Source of the DNA: HGM04593 sp045661225
Lineage (GTDB): Bacteria > Bacteroidota > Bacteroidia > Bacteroidales > Bacteroidaceae
Length of the DNA: 64,000 bases
Direction of reading: 5' to 3'
Assembly (NCBI GenBank): GCA_045661225.1
Contig: JAZRFF010000010.1
Coordinates: forward strand, 62,001 to 126,000
The notes beneath the pieces are model-generated. The model was not told the origin of the DNA. It searched no databases and saw nothing but the letters and a program-made list of their open reading frames with translations. This document shows positions 18,604 through 27,195 of the stretch, one piece after another (position 1 is the stretch's first letter; each line of letters starts with the position of its first letter). A program made the translations under genes and the position numbers.

Positions 18604-21600
18604 TTAGAAACCTACAGAAAGTGAAAGAGTGTATGAACGGGGACGCGGTGTTTTAGAGCCGTCCTTTGCTATACCGTCGGGACCGCTTGCAACCTCAGGC
18701 TCAAAACCTGAGTACTTTGTCCAAAGCGCAAGGTTATCGACCGATGCAAAGATATTCAGCGACTTCAGACCCACTTTCTTCAAAAGTTCCGGTTTCAATG
18801 AGTAAGATAGCTGGAGATAAGAGAAACGAATGAATGATGCGTCCTCCACGAAACGGTCACTACCAAGATAGTTGTATGTACCGCCACCATACACGGCACG
18901 AGGAATCTCGGTAATATCACCCTCTTTACGCCAACGCCAGTTTACAGCCTTACTCTGGTTATCGTATGATGTCATAGCCTCATACGTCATACGGGTAGAG
19001 TTAACAACGTCTACGTCCAAACGGTATGCAAAGTTCGCTCTGAGAGTCCATCTCTGGTAACGGAGTGTCAATCCGAAACCACCCTGTGCAAGAGGGTTAG
19101 AATTACCCAGATAAACAAGGTCGAGCTGGTTAATGGTACCGTCGTGGTTAACGTCCTCATAAATTGCATCACCTCCACGGAACTTGTATCGTCCTTCCTT
19201 GGTTTCTTTATCATAGAAAAGGACAAGTTCCTTAGGAGTTCCGTCAGCATTATACACTACGTTACCCTGAGAATCACGTACAATGGGACAACTGCCATCA
19301 CGTCCTGCAGCCTCCTCGGCAAGCGCCTTCTCCCAGTTCTTGTAGCTGTAACGGTAAACACCCTTGCTACGGAAACCATAGATAGAACCGGCGGGGTTAC
19401 CAATTTGCACGCGTCCAAGATATGTTGAGTTTGATGGGTCATCATAAGTTGGGTTCTTCTGCTCAAGATAAGCCTCTTCGAGCTCAAGAATCTCATTCTT
19501 GTTCTTACCGATATTGAAATAGAACGAAGCCGAGAAGTCCTTGAATATCTTAACGTTGTTAAGGTTTAAGTTAAGTTCCCAACCCGAGTTAGACATTGTA
19601 CCCGAGTTCTTGTAACCCAAACCCGTATAACCTGTTGACGAGGGGATACGGTAATTTGGAATCAACTGGTCACTTGTCACACCCCTATAGTAGTTAAACG
19701 AACCTGAAAGCAATCCGTTAAAGAATCCAAAGTCGGAACCGATATTCCACTCACTCTTGCGAGAGCAGGTAAGGTCGGTAAGACGGATACCAAACATATA
19801 CCACGCAGGTATACCCATATATGCAAGTTCGTTATATGTACGATACTCGTTAAAGGTACGGTTCTCTGCCGGAGCGTGACCGTCCATACCCCAACCCGGA
19901 CGAATTGAGAGCATACTGACTACAGGCTTTGCCCAATCCATCCACTTCTCGTCGATAATGTTCCAACGAGCCGACAATGAAGGATAAGCAACCCATTTTC
20001 TATCGTCACCCATTGATGTAAGACCCTCGGCGCGGAATGCGATACGTGCCGAATACTTTGACTTGTACGAATAGTGCGCGTCGACCACGAAACTTACGTT
20101 GCGGCTCTCCCACTTACTTGTACCGGCTCCACTCAATTTAGAACCAACGGTAGAGCTACTGATGTTACCGTTTGGAAGGTCCAACGCTGTCGAAGACTGT
20201 GAGTTTCCGGTACCTGTTCTCAACTCAAACTGTCCGTTCATTGTCAAGAAGTGGTTTTTACTACCCAAATAAGGTGTAAAAATCAACTGGTGACGAGTTG
20301 TGAAGTAAAGGCTCTTGTTCTCCTGTGCCTCTGACTTATTCTTTTCGTCGTCGGTCCACTCTTTCGTTGAAAGTGCCGAAGGAGAGAACACCGATGCCGA
20401 ATATGTCGATGCGTTCAGGTTCACCATACCGCGATATCTCAACTGTGTCTCATCGTCTTCAAGACCCAAGAGGTTGTATTCAAGAGTAATCTCGGGGTTG
20501 ATATTGTAGTTCTGAGTATTGTAGCGCGCAAGGTTACCCGATGCAACAGGGTTTCTCTTGTTCTTCATCTGATCGCGGAAACCATTACTTTTACCATTGG
20601 GGTAATAGAGCATCGAATAGTAGTCCGAGGTGTTATTGCCAAGGCTGTCTTGATTATAGATACTCATATTGGGAGGCATAACCATTGCATTAGCAAGCAA
20701 ATATTCGGTATTCTTCTTCTCTTTTGTATATGTAAACGCGAAGTTTGCAAGCACCTTAATGCGCTGTGACACATAATAGTCAAGTGCAAGACGTGTTGTA
20801 AAACGGTCCATATTCTGTGTGAGCACCTGTCCTGTCTCGGTAAAGAAACCACCGGCAATACGGAATGTAGCTTTCTCACCACCACCGCTGAGGTTGAGGT
20901 TGTACTCATTTCTGTAACCGTGCTTAGATACAGCGTCAATCCAATCAGTGTTATTATTATAATTCTGATATTCGGGGAAAGTCTGGTCGTAGTTCAACTC
21001 ATCGACAACGACTGCCGACAGATTCTGGTTAAACAACGCCTGTTTGATGAGCATTGTATAATCGTCACCATTAAGCATATTAAGACCACGGGGTGTCCAC
21101 TTATCCTGGAACTTATACGAGAAATTCACACGTGTAGGACCACGCTTACCGCGCTTTGTCTTAATTTTGATAACACCGTTTGCACCGCGTGAACCATAGA
21201 TGGCGCAAGAAGCAGCGTCCTTCAATACCTCAATTTCGGCAATATCCTCGGTGTTTACCATAAGAAGCTCGGCAAATTTCTCACTTGTTGCAGCCTCAAA
21301 GTCAAAATCCTCTGTCTGACCTTCGAAGATATTATCGTCGACAACGATAAGCGGAGTCGCATCGCTACCTGTACCTTCGACGTCAAGGACTGCGTTACCA
21401 CGAAGACGCATCTGAGTACCCGAACCGACGTCACCCGAACCGAACACGACGTCAAGACCGGCAACCTGTCCCTGGAGCGCCTGGTCTACCGATGCGAACG
21501 ACAGACCTTCCATATCCTCCATACTCACTTTCTGAGTAGCGTGTGTCATTTCTCGTTCAAGAATGTCGAGACCACCCGAACGCGATCTCTGCTCGGCAAC

Positions 21601-21936
21601 AATGACAACATCGTCAAGAACATTGTCCTCGACCATCTTAATATTAAAGACGGTACGACTGCCAATCTCGACACGCTGTGTCTTGTAACCTACATAAGAA
21701 ATCTCAAGCACGTTGCTTGTGTTCTTGACAACCATTGAGAAGTTACCCTCAAAGTCCGTCACACACGCTTCGATAATACGACCGCTTTTGTCACGCTCGG
21801 TAATGTTCACCATAATCAGTGGACCTTCGGCGTCACTTGATATCGTACCCGAAATTCTCGCGCCCTTTTGTGCAAATACAGTACTGCTCAAGGAGCAGAA
21901 AAGCACGAGTAGTAACAATTGTTTTATTTTTATCAT
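18604..21936 (-). CDS. SusC/RagA-family TonB-linked outer-membrane transporter (first pair)
   Basis: 1110 residues. Cleavable signal (LLLLVLFCSLSSTVFAQ), a CarboxypepD-regulatory-like domain at about 27-105 (ISGTISSDAEGPLIMVNI, DFEGNFSM), plug domain with VDQALQGQVAGLDV and the conserved SusC box LKDAASCAIYGSRGANGVIKI, then the barrel ending RSYTLSLSVGF. It lacks an STN signalling domain, so it is not itself a partner of a sigma/anti-sigma pair. It follows the large FAS1 gene after 47 nt and precedes its SusD by 12 nt. The plug contains an Asp/Glu/Phe-rich insertion (EGQTEDFDFEAATSEKF) before the SusC box that is longer than usual. Confidence 0.97.
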   Translation of the reverse strand: MIKIKQLLLLVLFCSLSSTVFAQKGARISGTISSDAEGPLIMVNITERDKSGRIIEACVTDFEGNFSMVVKNTSNVLEISYVGYKTQRVEIGSRTVFNIKMVEDNVLDDVVIVAEQRSRSGGLDILEREMTHATQKVSMEDMEGLSFASVDQALQGQVAGLDVVFGSGDVGSGTQMRLRGNAVLDVEGTGSDATPLIVVDDNIFEGQTEDFDFEAATSEKFAELLMVNTEDIAEIEVLKDAASCAIYGSRGANGVIKIKTKRGKRGPTRVNFSYKFQDKWTPRGLNMLNGDDYTMLIKQALFNQNLSAVVVDELNYDQTFPEYQNYNNNTDWIDAVSKHGYRNEYNLNLSGGGEKATFRIAGGFFTETGQVLTQNMDRFTTRLALDYYVSQRIKVLANFAFTYTKEKKNTEYLLANAMVMPPNMSIYNQDSLGNNTSDYYSMLYYPNGKSNGFRDQMKNKRNPVASGNLARYNTQNYNINPEITLEYNLLGLEDDETQLRYRGMVNLNASTYSASVFSPSALSTKEWTDDEKNKSEAQENKSLYFTTRHQLIFTPYLGSKNHFLTMNGQFELRTGTGNSQSSTALDLPNGNISSSTVGSKLSGAGTSKWESRNVSFVVDAHYSYKSKYSARIAFRAEGLTSMGDDRKWVAYPSLSARWNIIDEKWMDWAKPVVSMLSIRPGWGMDGHAPAENRTFNEYRTYNELAYMGIPAWYMFGIRLTDLTCSRKSEWNIGSDFGFFNGLLSGSFNYYRGVTSDQLIPNYRIPSSTGYTGLGYKNSGTMSNSGWELNLNLNNVKIFKDFSASFYFNIGKNKNEILELEEAYLEQKNPTYDDPSNSTYLGRVQIGNPAGSIYGFRSKGVYRYSYKNWEKALAEEAAGRDGSCPIVRDSQGNVVYNADGTPKELVLFYDKETKEGRYKFRGGDAIYEDVNHDGTINQLDLVYLGNSNPLAQGGFGLTLRYQRWTLRANFAYRLDVDVVNSTRMTYEAMTSYDNQSKAVNWRWRKEGDITEIPRAVYGGGTYNYLGSDRFVEDASFIRFSYLQLSYSLKPELLKKVGLKSLNIFASVDNLALWTKYSGFEPEVASGPDGIAKDGSKTPRPRSYTLSLSVGF

Positions 21937-21983
21937 GGCTAATTATATTTATTCTGAACCACTATTTATTTACTGGACTTCAC

Positions 21984-24900
21984 TTACTCTTGGGTAGCAG
22001 GAACAACAAATTCAACCCTTTCATCAACCGTTCCGTCATTCTTCATCTTCAAGATATACTTCTTGCCGTCCGAACCGAGCTCGGTGTAATAAGCGAATGT
22101 TCCCGCAGAGGTCTCGTACACAATCTCGCGCTCTTCGCTTTCCTCTGTCTCATCGCTTTCCTCCGAGTTATCGTCCTCACCTTCAAGAATCTCTTTAATA
22201 CGGAAGCCCTCGTTTGTTACAAGTATAGGCTCGCTATTCTCGTCAAGAACCAAAGCCTCCTTTGTAAAGGCATCAACGGGAGATACAGGCTCCATAAGGT
22301 AACCGATACGCATATTAGCCTCAACGCCGTCCTTGTTAGGTATTGTCACTGTTCCGCGCGCGCCTATTAAATAAGGTGTACGTCCTGCGACATTAGCAAG
22401 TCCGGCAATTCCGGCAACACTCATTGTATCGACCTTTGCTCCGTTGTTAGCAAAGCGAGCAAAGAGACCGTCGTAGCCAAACATACCCTCGTTCAACAAT
22501 ACATTGTCAATTGGCTGCAATACCGAGAACGAAGAATTCGCAATTCCGGTTGGAATTTCATTTGACACATCGAACTGAATATCACGTGCCATAACGTTCC
22601 AATCCTTATTTTCCTCACCGGTTGTAACAACATATGCTTTTCGTCCCAACTGGTCAACCAGCTTAATGGTTCCGGCTTCACTACTTACATTTATTGAGTA
22701 GAAACGACCGGTCTTGGGGTTAATGACTGCACTTGAATAGTCGGCTTCAGACTCTTTAACGCCATTAGGACCACTTATCGAGAAGTCCACTCCATCGACA
22801 AATATTGAGTTATCCTGGAAGTGATAGCGTACAAAGTCGTTTATCTGGCAGGTCATTGCAAATGCCTTATTCCAAGTCTCAGGGTCATCGGCATACTTCT
22901 TAACGTCCTCGCGGGTAGGAAGTCCCTTTGCATACATCTTCTGAAGCGAAGCGTTCGATGGGATATAGACTGAATAGTGGAATATGTTAAAGAATGGCAC
23001 TACATTGTTGTACTTAGCGTCCTCGGAACTATAGAAGATTGAGTACATCTTCATAGAATCGGGAATAACATAGAAATCTCCGGTTTCTTCGTCCTCCTCA
23101 GTAAAGGCCTCATTCTTCAACATTATTTCCTCCAAGTCCACGTTGTTGCAAAGATTGAAGAATTCATAGTAGAGGTCACCTTCATTGGCTGCGTGAGCAT
23201 ACATATTTGTATAAACGTTCTTGGTCGGAGGTGTCGGAACGCCTGAAAGCAGACGGCCATTGGGTTCCCCGCTTGGAACTGTACAGAATGCGAAACCGTT
23301 CTTCTGTGAATGAACCGAAGATGCTACAATTTCCATTCCGTTATCAAGTTGCTCAAGTTGCTCACCACCATAGAATTTAATAGCGGTAGGATCGGTAGCA
23401 TCAATTTTGATTGTACCATAACCCTTTGTTCTGTAGTATTTTCTTTCGGGCTTATTTACAACCCAGTCGTTACCAACCATTGTAAGCAGACCGTCATTCT
23501 TTTCGTGAACTATAATAAGGTAGTCCATAATGTCGGTCATACGGTTTCTCATAAAGTCCTGTGAAAGCGGGTGAGCACCGCTACCGACACCGCCGCCGAA
23601 TCTCTTACCTTCAATACCGGCATTAGATGTCTCGTAGAGCGAATCCTTTAATAAATAGGTGTTTTTATCGAAAGAATGCACTGTAGCCCACAGTTCGGCT
23701 TTTTGATGAGAGTTATTGAGTTTGCGGTTTACATCGAAGTGGAAGTCGTAAACCAACGGTTCATCGGCAGCGTTTGTAACGAATGTAATAGGATCGTGAT
23801 ATACGAAGTGGTTATCGCTGGGAATAACGAAGCTGTAATTTGCTTCCATAGCCAACAGATAGTAGTCGTAACGCAACTGCAAAATGGTATTATTGATAAT
23901 TCTCATATGTTCATATACCGTAGCCGGAGCGTATACTGCCTCATACTTTGCCGGAGCAAACACCTTGTTTAGAAGATACACAACACCGTTGTTGGCAATA
24001 ATACACTCAGTAACATCGTCACCCTTGACACCGAGTCCTTCCTTTGCATCGTTCATCAAGAGGTCGAACTTGCTACGAACTGCAGTTGTAAATTCCGCTT
24101 GCATCATATTGTTCAAGAGTGTAGCAATAAGGCTCTCGGGAATACTATCCAAAGCCTGCAACATTGCAGGAACATTTTCGGGCGAGAAATCGGGCTGAAC
24201 TTTTTCAGCTGCATCTTTTGCAAAGTTCTCGATATAGAAGTTTCCGGCACCTGTCGCAAAGTAGTTATACAGCGATTCATCGGTCGGCACAAACATAGCA
24301 CCCATATTTTCAGCACCGCCATAGTTATTGCTTCCCGGGTCAAAGATGAGCTCCTCGTCAATCGAAGGAGATTTCTTGGCATCACTAAGCTTGCTCAACT
24401 CTGTTATTCCACTTTCTCGCAAAGCACGGGTTATATAACGCAATGTAAAGACTGAATCTCTCTCAGAACCCTTGTAAAGAGATTTATACTCACTTGTTAT
24501 ATTTGCATCGAACACAGGAATACAGAAACGGTCGAGAAGATGTGAAACAATTTTTACATCTTCACGAAGGCTCAATTCCTCGGCCATATTCGATGGTGGA
24601 AGCAATACCTCGTCCAGGCGATACACATAACCGTTCTTACAGGTAATTGTCATTGTATCGTCCGAAAAGCCATCGGTAGGAACGTCGCTTGCAACAAGCT
24701 TGCTGCCGAAAATAAAGGCCTCGCCATCGGTATAAGTTTTTTCCTGTACACCGTTCTTCTTGAAAAGGAACTCAATATCCGAAGCTGTGACATTGTTCTT
24801 TCCCAAATAGTCTTTCAGGAAGTGCACCATCATCGGAACATCGTTTTTAGAGTTTGCACCTTTCACAAGCAAAAGGTCGTCGGCCTTCTCGCGGTCGTAA

Positions 24901-25436
24901 AGAATGTCCCAGAATTTATTATACTTCGGCATTTCATCGGCTTTAACCACCGGAATTGTATCGAGCACCGAAATAGAAGTTGTACGACGCAAAGCTGCAC
25001 CCTCGACAATCTTCTGGGTTTTCGCATCATAGGTGCTTGAGAGCATATCGAGCAACATAGCATTGTCAAGCATCGATGAATAGAAAATATATTTCATCTG
25101 AGCCTTAGTCATTTCGGCAATGCTCTTAACGCCCCAAGGATTGTTCTCGAAGAACCTTGCAAAAGCAGCATCATCGGCCACAAACAGTGTCTTACTACCG
25201 GTGTGCGAAAGAGTCTCTTTCTCGCCCAAACTGTCAATAAGTTCTACGTAACACGAGTAAGTGTGACCCGGCGAACCGGTCTTCAGAAAGTCATAGATGC
25301 TCGCGCCCAACCATTCCGGCTCCCTGTCATCGTAAAAATATTCATCTTTACAAGACTGGAACATACCGCCGACAAGAATCATACACGCCACAAAGAGAGA
25401 CGCCTTGCCAAATTTACTTAAACGGTGCTTAAACAT
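21984..25436 (-). CDS. Large multi-FAS1-domain surface lipoprotein, first gene of the SusCD operon
   Basis: 1150 residues. Signal peptide ending GGMFQSCKDEYF with lipidated Cys at 29. At least four FAS1-like units are suggested by the signature strand-plus-helix: TLFVADDAAFARFF, AMFVPTDESLYNYF, SFVIPSDNHFVYH and YSVYIPSNASLQKMY. The first two close with NGYVYRLDEVLLPP and NNGVVYLLNKVFAP, as FAS1 domains do. A Gly-rich stretch (GGGVGSGAHPL) and a Glu/Asp/Ser-rich segment at about 22122-22184 lie in the C-terminal half. No enzyme motif is visible. As the first gene of a SusC/SusD operon it probably binds the ligand at the cell surface or docks to a host or matrix protein. It has its own promoter and a hairpin-bearing leader. 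Confidence 0.87.
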   Translation of the reverse strand: MFKHRLSKFGKASLFVACMILVGGMFQSCKDEYFYDDREPEWLGASIYDFLKTGSPGHTYSCYVELIDSLGEKETLSHTGSKTLFVADDAAFARFFENNPWGVKSIAEMTKAQMKYIFYSSMLDNAMLLDMLSSTYDAKTQKIVEGAALRRTTSISVLDTIPVVKADEMPKYNKFWDILYDREKADDLLLVKGANSKNDVPMMVHFLKDYLGKNNVTASDIEFLFKKNGVQEKTYTDGEAFIFGSKLVASDVPTDGFSDDTMTITCKNGYVYRLDEVLLPPSNMAEELSLREDVKIVSHLLDRFCIPVFDANITSEYKSLYKGSERDSVFTLRYITRALRESGITELSKLSDAKKSPSIDEELIFDPGSNNYGGAENMGAMFVPTDESLYNYFATGAGNFYIENFAKDAAEKVQPDFSPENVPAMLQALDSIPESLIATLLNNMMQAEFTTAVRSKFDLLMNDAKEGLGVKGDDVTECIIANNGVVYLLNKVFAPAKYEAVYAPATVYEHMRIINNTILQLRYDYYLLAMEANYSFVIPSDNHFVYHDPITFVTNAADEPLVYDFHFDVNRKLNNSHQKAELWATVHSFDKNTYLLKDSLYETSNAGIEGKRFGGGVGSGAHPLSQDFMRNRMTDIMDYLIIVHEKNDGLLTMVGNDWVVNKPERKYYRTKGYGTIKIDATDPTAIKFYGGEQLEQLDNGMEIVASSVHSQKNGFAFCTVPSGEPNGRLLSGVPTPPTKNVYTNMYAHAANEGDLYYEFFNLCNNVDLEEIMLKNEAFTEEDEETGDFYVIPDSMKMYSIFYSSEDAKYNNVVPFFNIFHYSVYIPSNASLQKMYAKGLPTREDVKKYADDPETWNKAFAMTCQINDFVRYHFQDNSIFVDGVDFSISGPNGVKESEADYSSAVINPKTGRFYSINVSSEAGTIKLVDQLGRKAYVVTTGEENKDWNVMARDIQFDVSNEIPTGIANSSFSVLQPIDNVLLNEGMFGYDGLFARFANNGAKVDTMSVAGIAGLANVAGRTPYLIGARGTVTIPNKDGVEANMRIGYLMEPVSPVDAFTKEALVLDENSEPILVTNEGFRIKEILEGEDDNSEESDETEESEEREIVYETSAGTFAYYTELGSDGKKYILKMKNDGTVDERVEFVVPATQE

Positions 25437-25486
25437 AAGTGTAAAATTATTAATTATTATTTTTTCGTTTTTTTTAAATTTTCGCT

Positions 25487-25507
25487 AAAGGGCACAATTC
25501 GCCCTTT
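25487..25507 (-). promoter_or_regulatory. Leader hairpin of the FAS1/SusCD operon
   Basis: AAAGGGC and GCCCTTT form a perfect 7-bp stem with a 7-nt loop, lying between the predicted -7 element and the start codon, so it would be in the mRNA leader. No T-run follows in the minus direction. Confidence 0.5.
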
Positions 25508-25516
25508 GGTAACGTG

Positions 25517-25524
25517 CAAAAATA
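25517..25524 (-). promoter_or_regulatory. Promoter -7 element of the FAS1/SusCD operon
   Basis: TATTTTTG on the minus strand matches TAnnTTTG exactly. A TTTG lies only 11 nt upstream, not the usual 19-21, so the -33 box is unclear. The predicted leader is about 75 nt. Confidence 0.55.
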
Positions 25525-25597
25525 AGACTTTTCAACAAATATTCGCACTAAGTCGTGTTTTTTTTTGAACTTAAAGCGTTTTTTTCACATTTGAGAA

Positions 25598-25641
25598 TTA
25601 AAAAAGCCTCTTTTCCGACTGAGGACAATCAAAAAAGAGGC
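25598..25641 (-). terminator. Terminator of the etf-to-propeller operon
   Basis: GCCTCTTTT at 25606-25614 pairs with AAAAGAGGC at 25633-25641 (9 bp, 18-nt loop), and on the minus strand the stem is followed by TTTTTAA. It separates the preceding operon from the FAS1/SusCD operon. Confidence 0.85.
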
Positions 25642-25682
25642 AAAACGCACTTTTGTATTATTTAACAATCAAATGTTAAAAT

Positions 25683-27185
25683 TCACTTTATTTTTGGCGC
25701 ATATTTAACTTTTACAGGATTCTCTTTCACAACGTCTGCGAACTCTTGAGGAGTGAATTTTACAGGCTCAACCATAAATTCCGGAACATTGAACGAACGG
25801 TCAAAGAAGTCGTAATAACCGGCTGTTGACTGCGGCACAACAAAGGCTTTTTCACTTGTTCCATCGTCATTTATGCGCGCAATGTAAAGGCGGCTGTAGT
25901 TATTCTCCTTACGACGGCTGGCAAACAATATCCAGCGCCCGTCACTGCTCCACGAGTGATAACTCTCGGCAAAATCGGAGTTAGCCTTTTCAAGCGGCAG
26001 ACAACTGCCATTCTCAAGGTTCAACACATAAAGGTCGGCGTCCTTGTGCCAAATGTGGAAACAACCATACTCACCCATTGCAAACAGCAGATACTTTCCG
26101 TTGGGAGAAACACGCGGGAATGTAGCGCTTTTGCCTATGCGCGACGCAGCAAAAACTGTATCGACCGCACCGAATTCCCCCGTCGAAGGGTTCCACGAAC
26201 GGCGCACAATGTCGTATTTTATATCTTTATACCCCTCGAGAAGCTGTTGCACACGCGTCTTTACAGGGTTGTCGCATTTAACCTTAGCAACACAATAATA
26301 GAGCGTTTCACCGTCGGGCGACCAAGCCGGAAAGACTTCAAGGTCATTCGGGTCACACGCAACGTGAGTCACAATCTCCCGCTCGGGGTTATAGACAATT
26401 ATGTCGCTCAAAGTATCCTGCACCTCGACCTTATTGGCGTGTCGAGTGTGGAAAACCTGCCCCGTCGTGTTTACCGAATAAGCCACAATATCGTACTTTG
26501 GGTTAAATGCAGGATAGACTCCTGCCGAGATAGTCGAGTCGGTCTTAAGGTCAACTTTCTTCACCTCGCCATTATGCACAAAAACCGTTCCGCCCTTATA
26601 CTGACGCACGTGGAACTGCATATTATCGGTTTTGTAGTTCTTGTACGCGTGACAATTTATACATTGACCGTGAGGCTCGGCGTTGCCAAGAACATTGCCG
26701 TAGATAACCTCCTCGTCGTAGTTTGTAAGGTTACGTTGGTTTATAGTCAGTTTCTCATAGGCCACATACGAAGGCGGAATAAGACGATAAGAGATATAAG
26801 TATCTATCGAGTCCTCCGACACGGCGAACCAGAACTGCCTGAACTTTTTCCAGCCGGCATCATCGGCTTCAAAGACATCGACTTTTATGCTATCGCCCTT
26901 TGCCGCCGACAACAAACGCCGCCACTCACTCAACGACAAGGCAACCTCACGTCCACCAACAACAACCTCGAACTCTTTTGCCGACAAACGTGTGACATAA
27001 TCCTCGGCATCACCCTCGACCCGGAACGCAAGAGGGGCTATATTACAAGGTATAGTAACATTGGTATATTCAGGGAATATAACCGGTAACTCATCGACCG
27101 TTGTATAAGTATCGGGCAAATGCGGCGTACAAGAGGCCAACGCCACCAACGGCAGTGCTAATATATATTTCAGATATTTCATCAT
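25683..27185 (-). CDS. Beta-propeller (PD40/TolB-like) lipoprotein with a c-type haem motif
   Basis: 500 residues. Lipoprotein signal ending VALASCTPHL (Cys 19). A beta-rich N-terminal domain (about 30-165) leads to C175-I-N-C178-H179, a canonical CxxCH haem-c attachment site, with M189 nearby as a possible sixth ligand. Residues 215-450 hold PD40-type propeller blades: AGVYPAFNPKYDIVAY, EVFPAWSPDGETLYY, SATFPRVSPNGKYLLF and SYHSWSSDGRWILFASRR. The combination suggests a periplasmic or surface protein that binds a ligand through the propeller and may pass electrons through one haem. It starts 10 nt after the DUF6057-like membrane protein. Similar pairs occur in other Bacteroidales, to my memory, but have no assigned role. 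Haem attachment is inferred from the motif only. Confidence 0.85.
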   Translation of the reverse strand: MMKYLKYILALPLVALASCTPHLPDTYTTVDELPVIFPEYTNVTIPCNIAPLAFRVEGDAEDYVTRLSAKEFEVVVGGREVALSLSEWRRLLSAAKGDSIKVDVFEADDAGWKKFRQFWFAVSEDSIDTYISYRLIPPSYVAYEKLTINQRNLTNYDEEVIYGNVLGNAEPHGQCINCHAYKNYKTDNMQFHVRQYKGGTVFVHNGEVKKVDLKTDSTISAGVYPAFNPKYDIVAYSVNTTGQVFHTRHANKVEVQDTLSDIIVYNPEREIVTHVACDPNDLEVFPAWSPDGETLYYCVAKVKCDNPVKTRVQQLLEGYKDIKYDIVRRSWNPSTGEFGAVDTVFAASRIGKSATFPRVSPNGKYLLFAMGEYGCFHIWHKDADLYVLNLENGSCLPLEKANSDFAESYHSWSSDGRWILFASRRKENNYSRLYIARINDDGTSEKAFVVPQSTAGYYDFFDRSFNVPEFMVEPVKFTPQEFADVVKENPVKVKYAPKIK

Positions 27186-27195
27186 ATAACTTTAA

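Noticed and set aside
25956..27089. 377-codon plus-strand frame opposite the propeller lipoprotein
   Set aside because: The minus-strand frame has a signal peptide, CxxCH and propeller repeats; the plus-strand translation is rich in Val, Arg, Ile and Thr without any motif.
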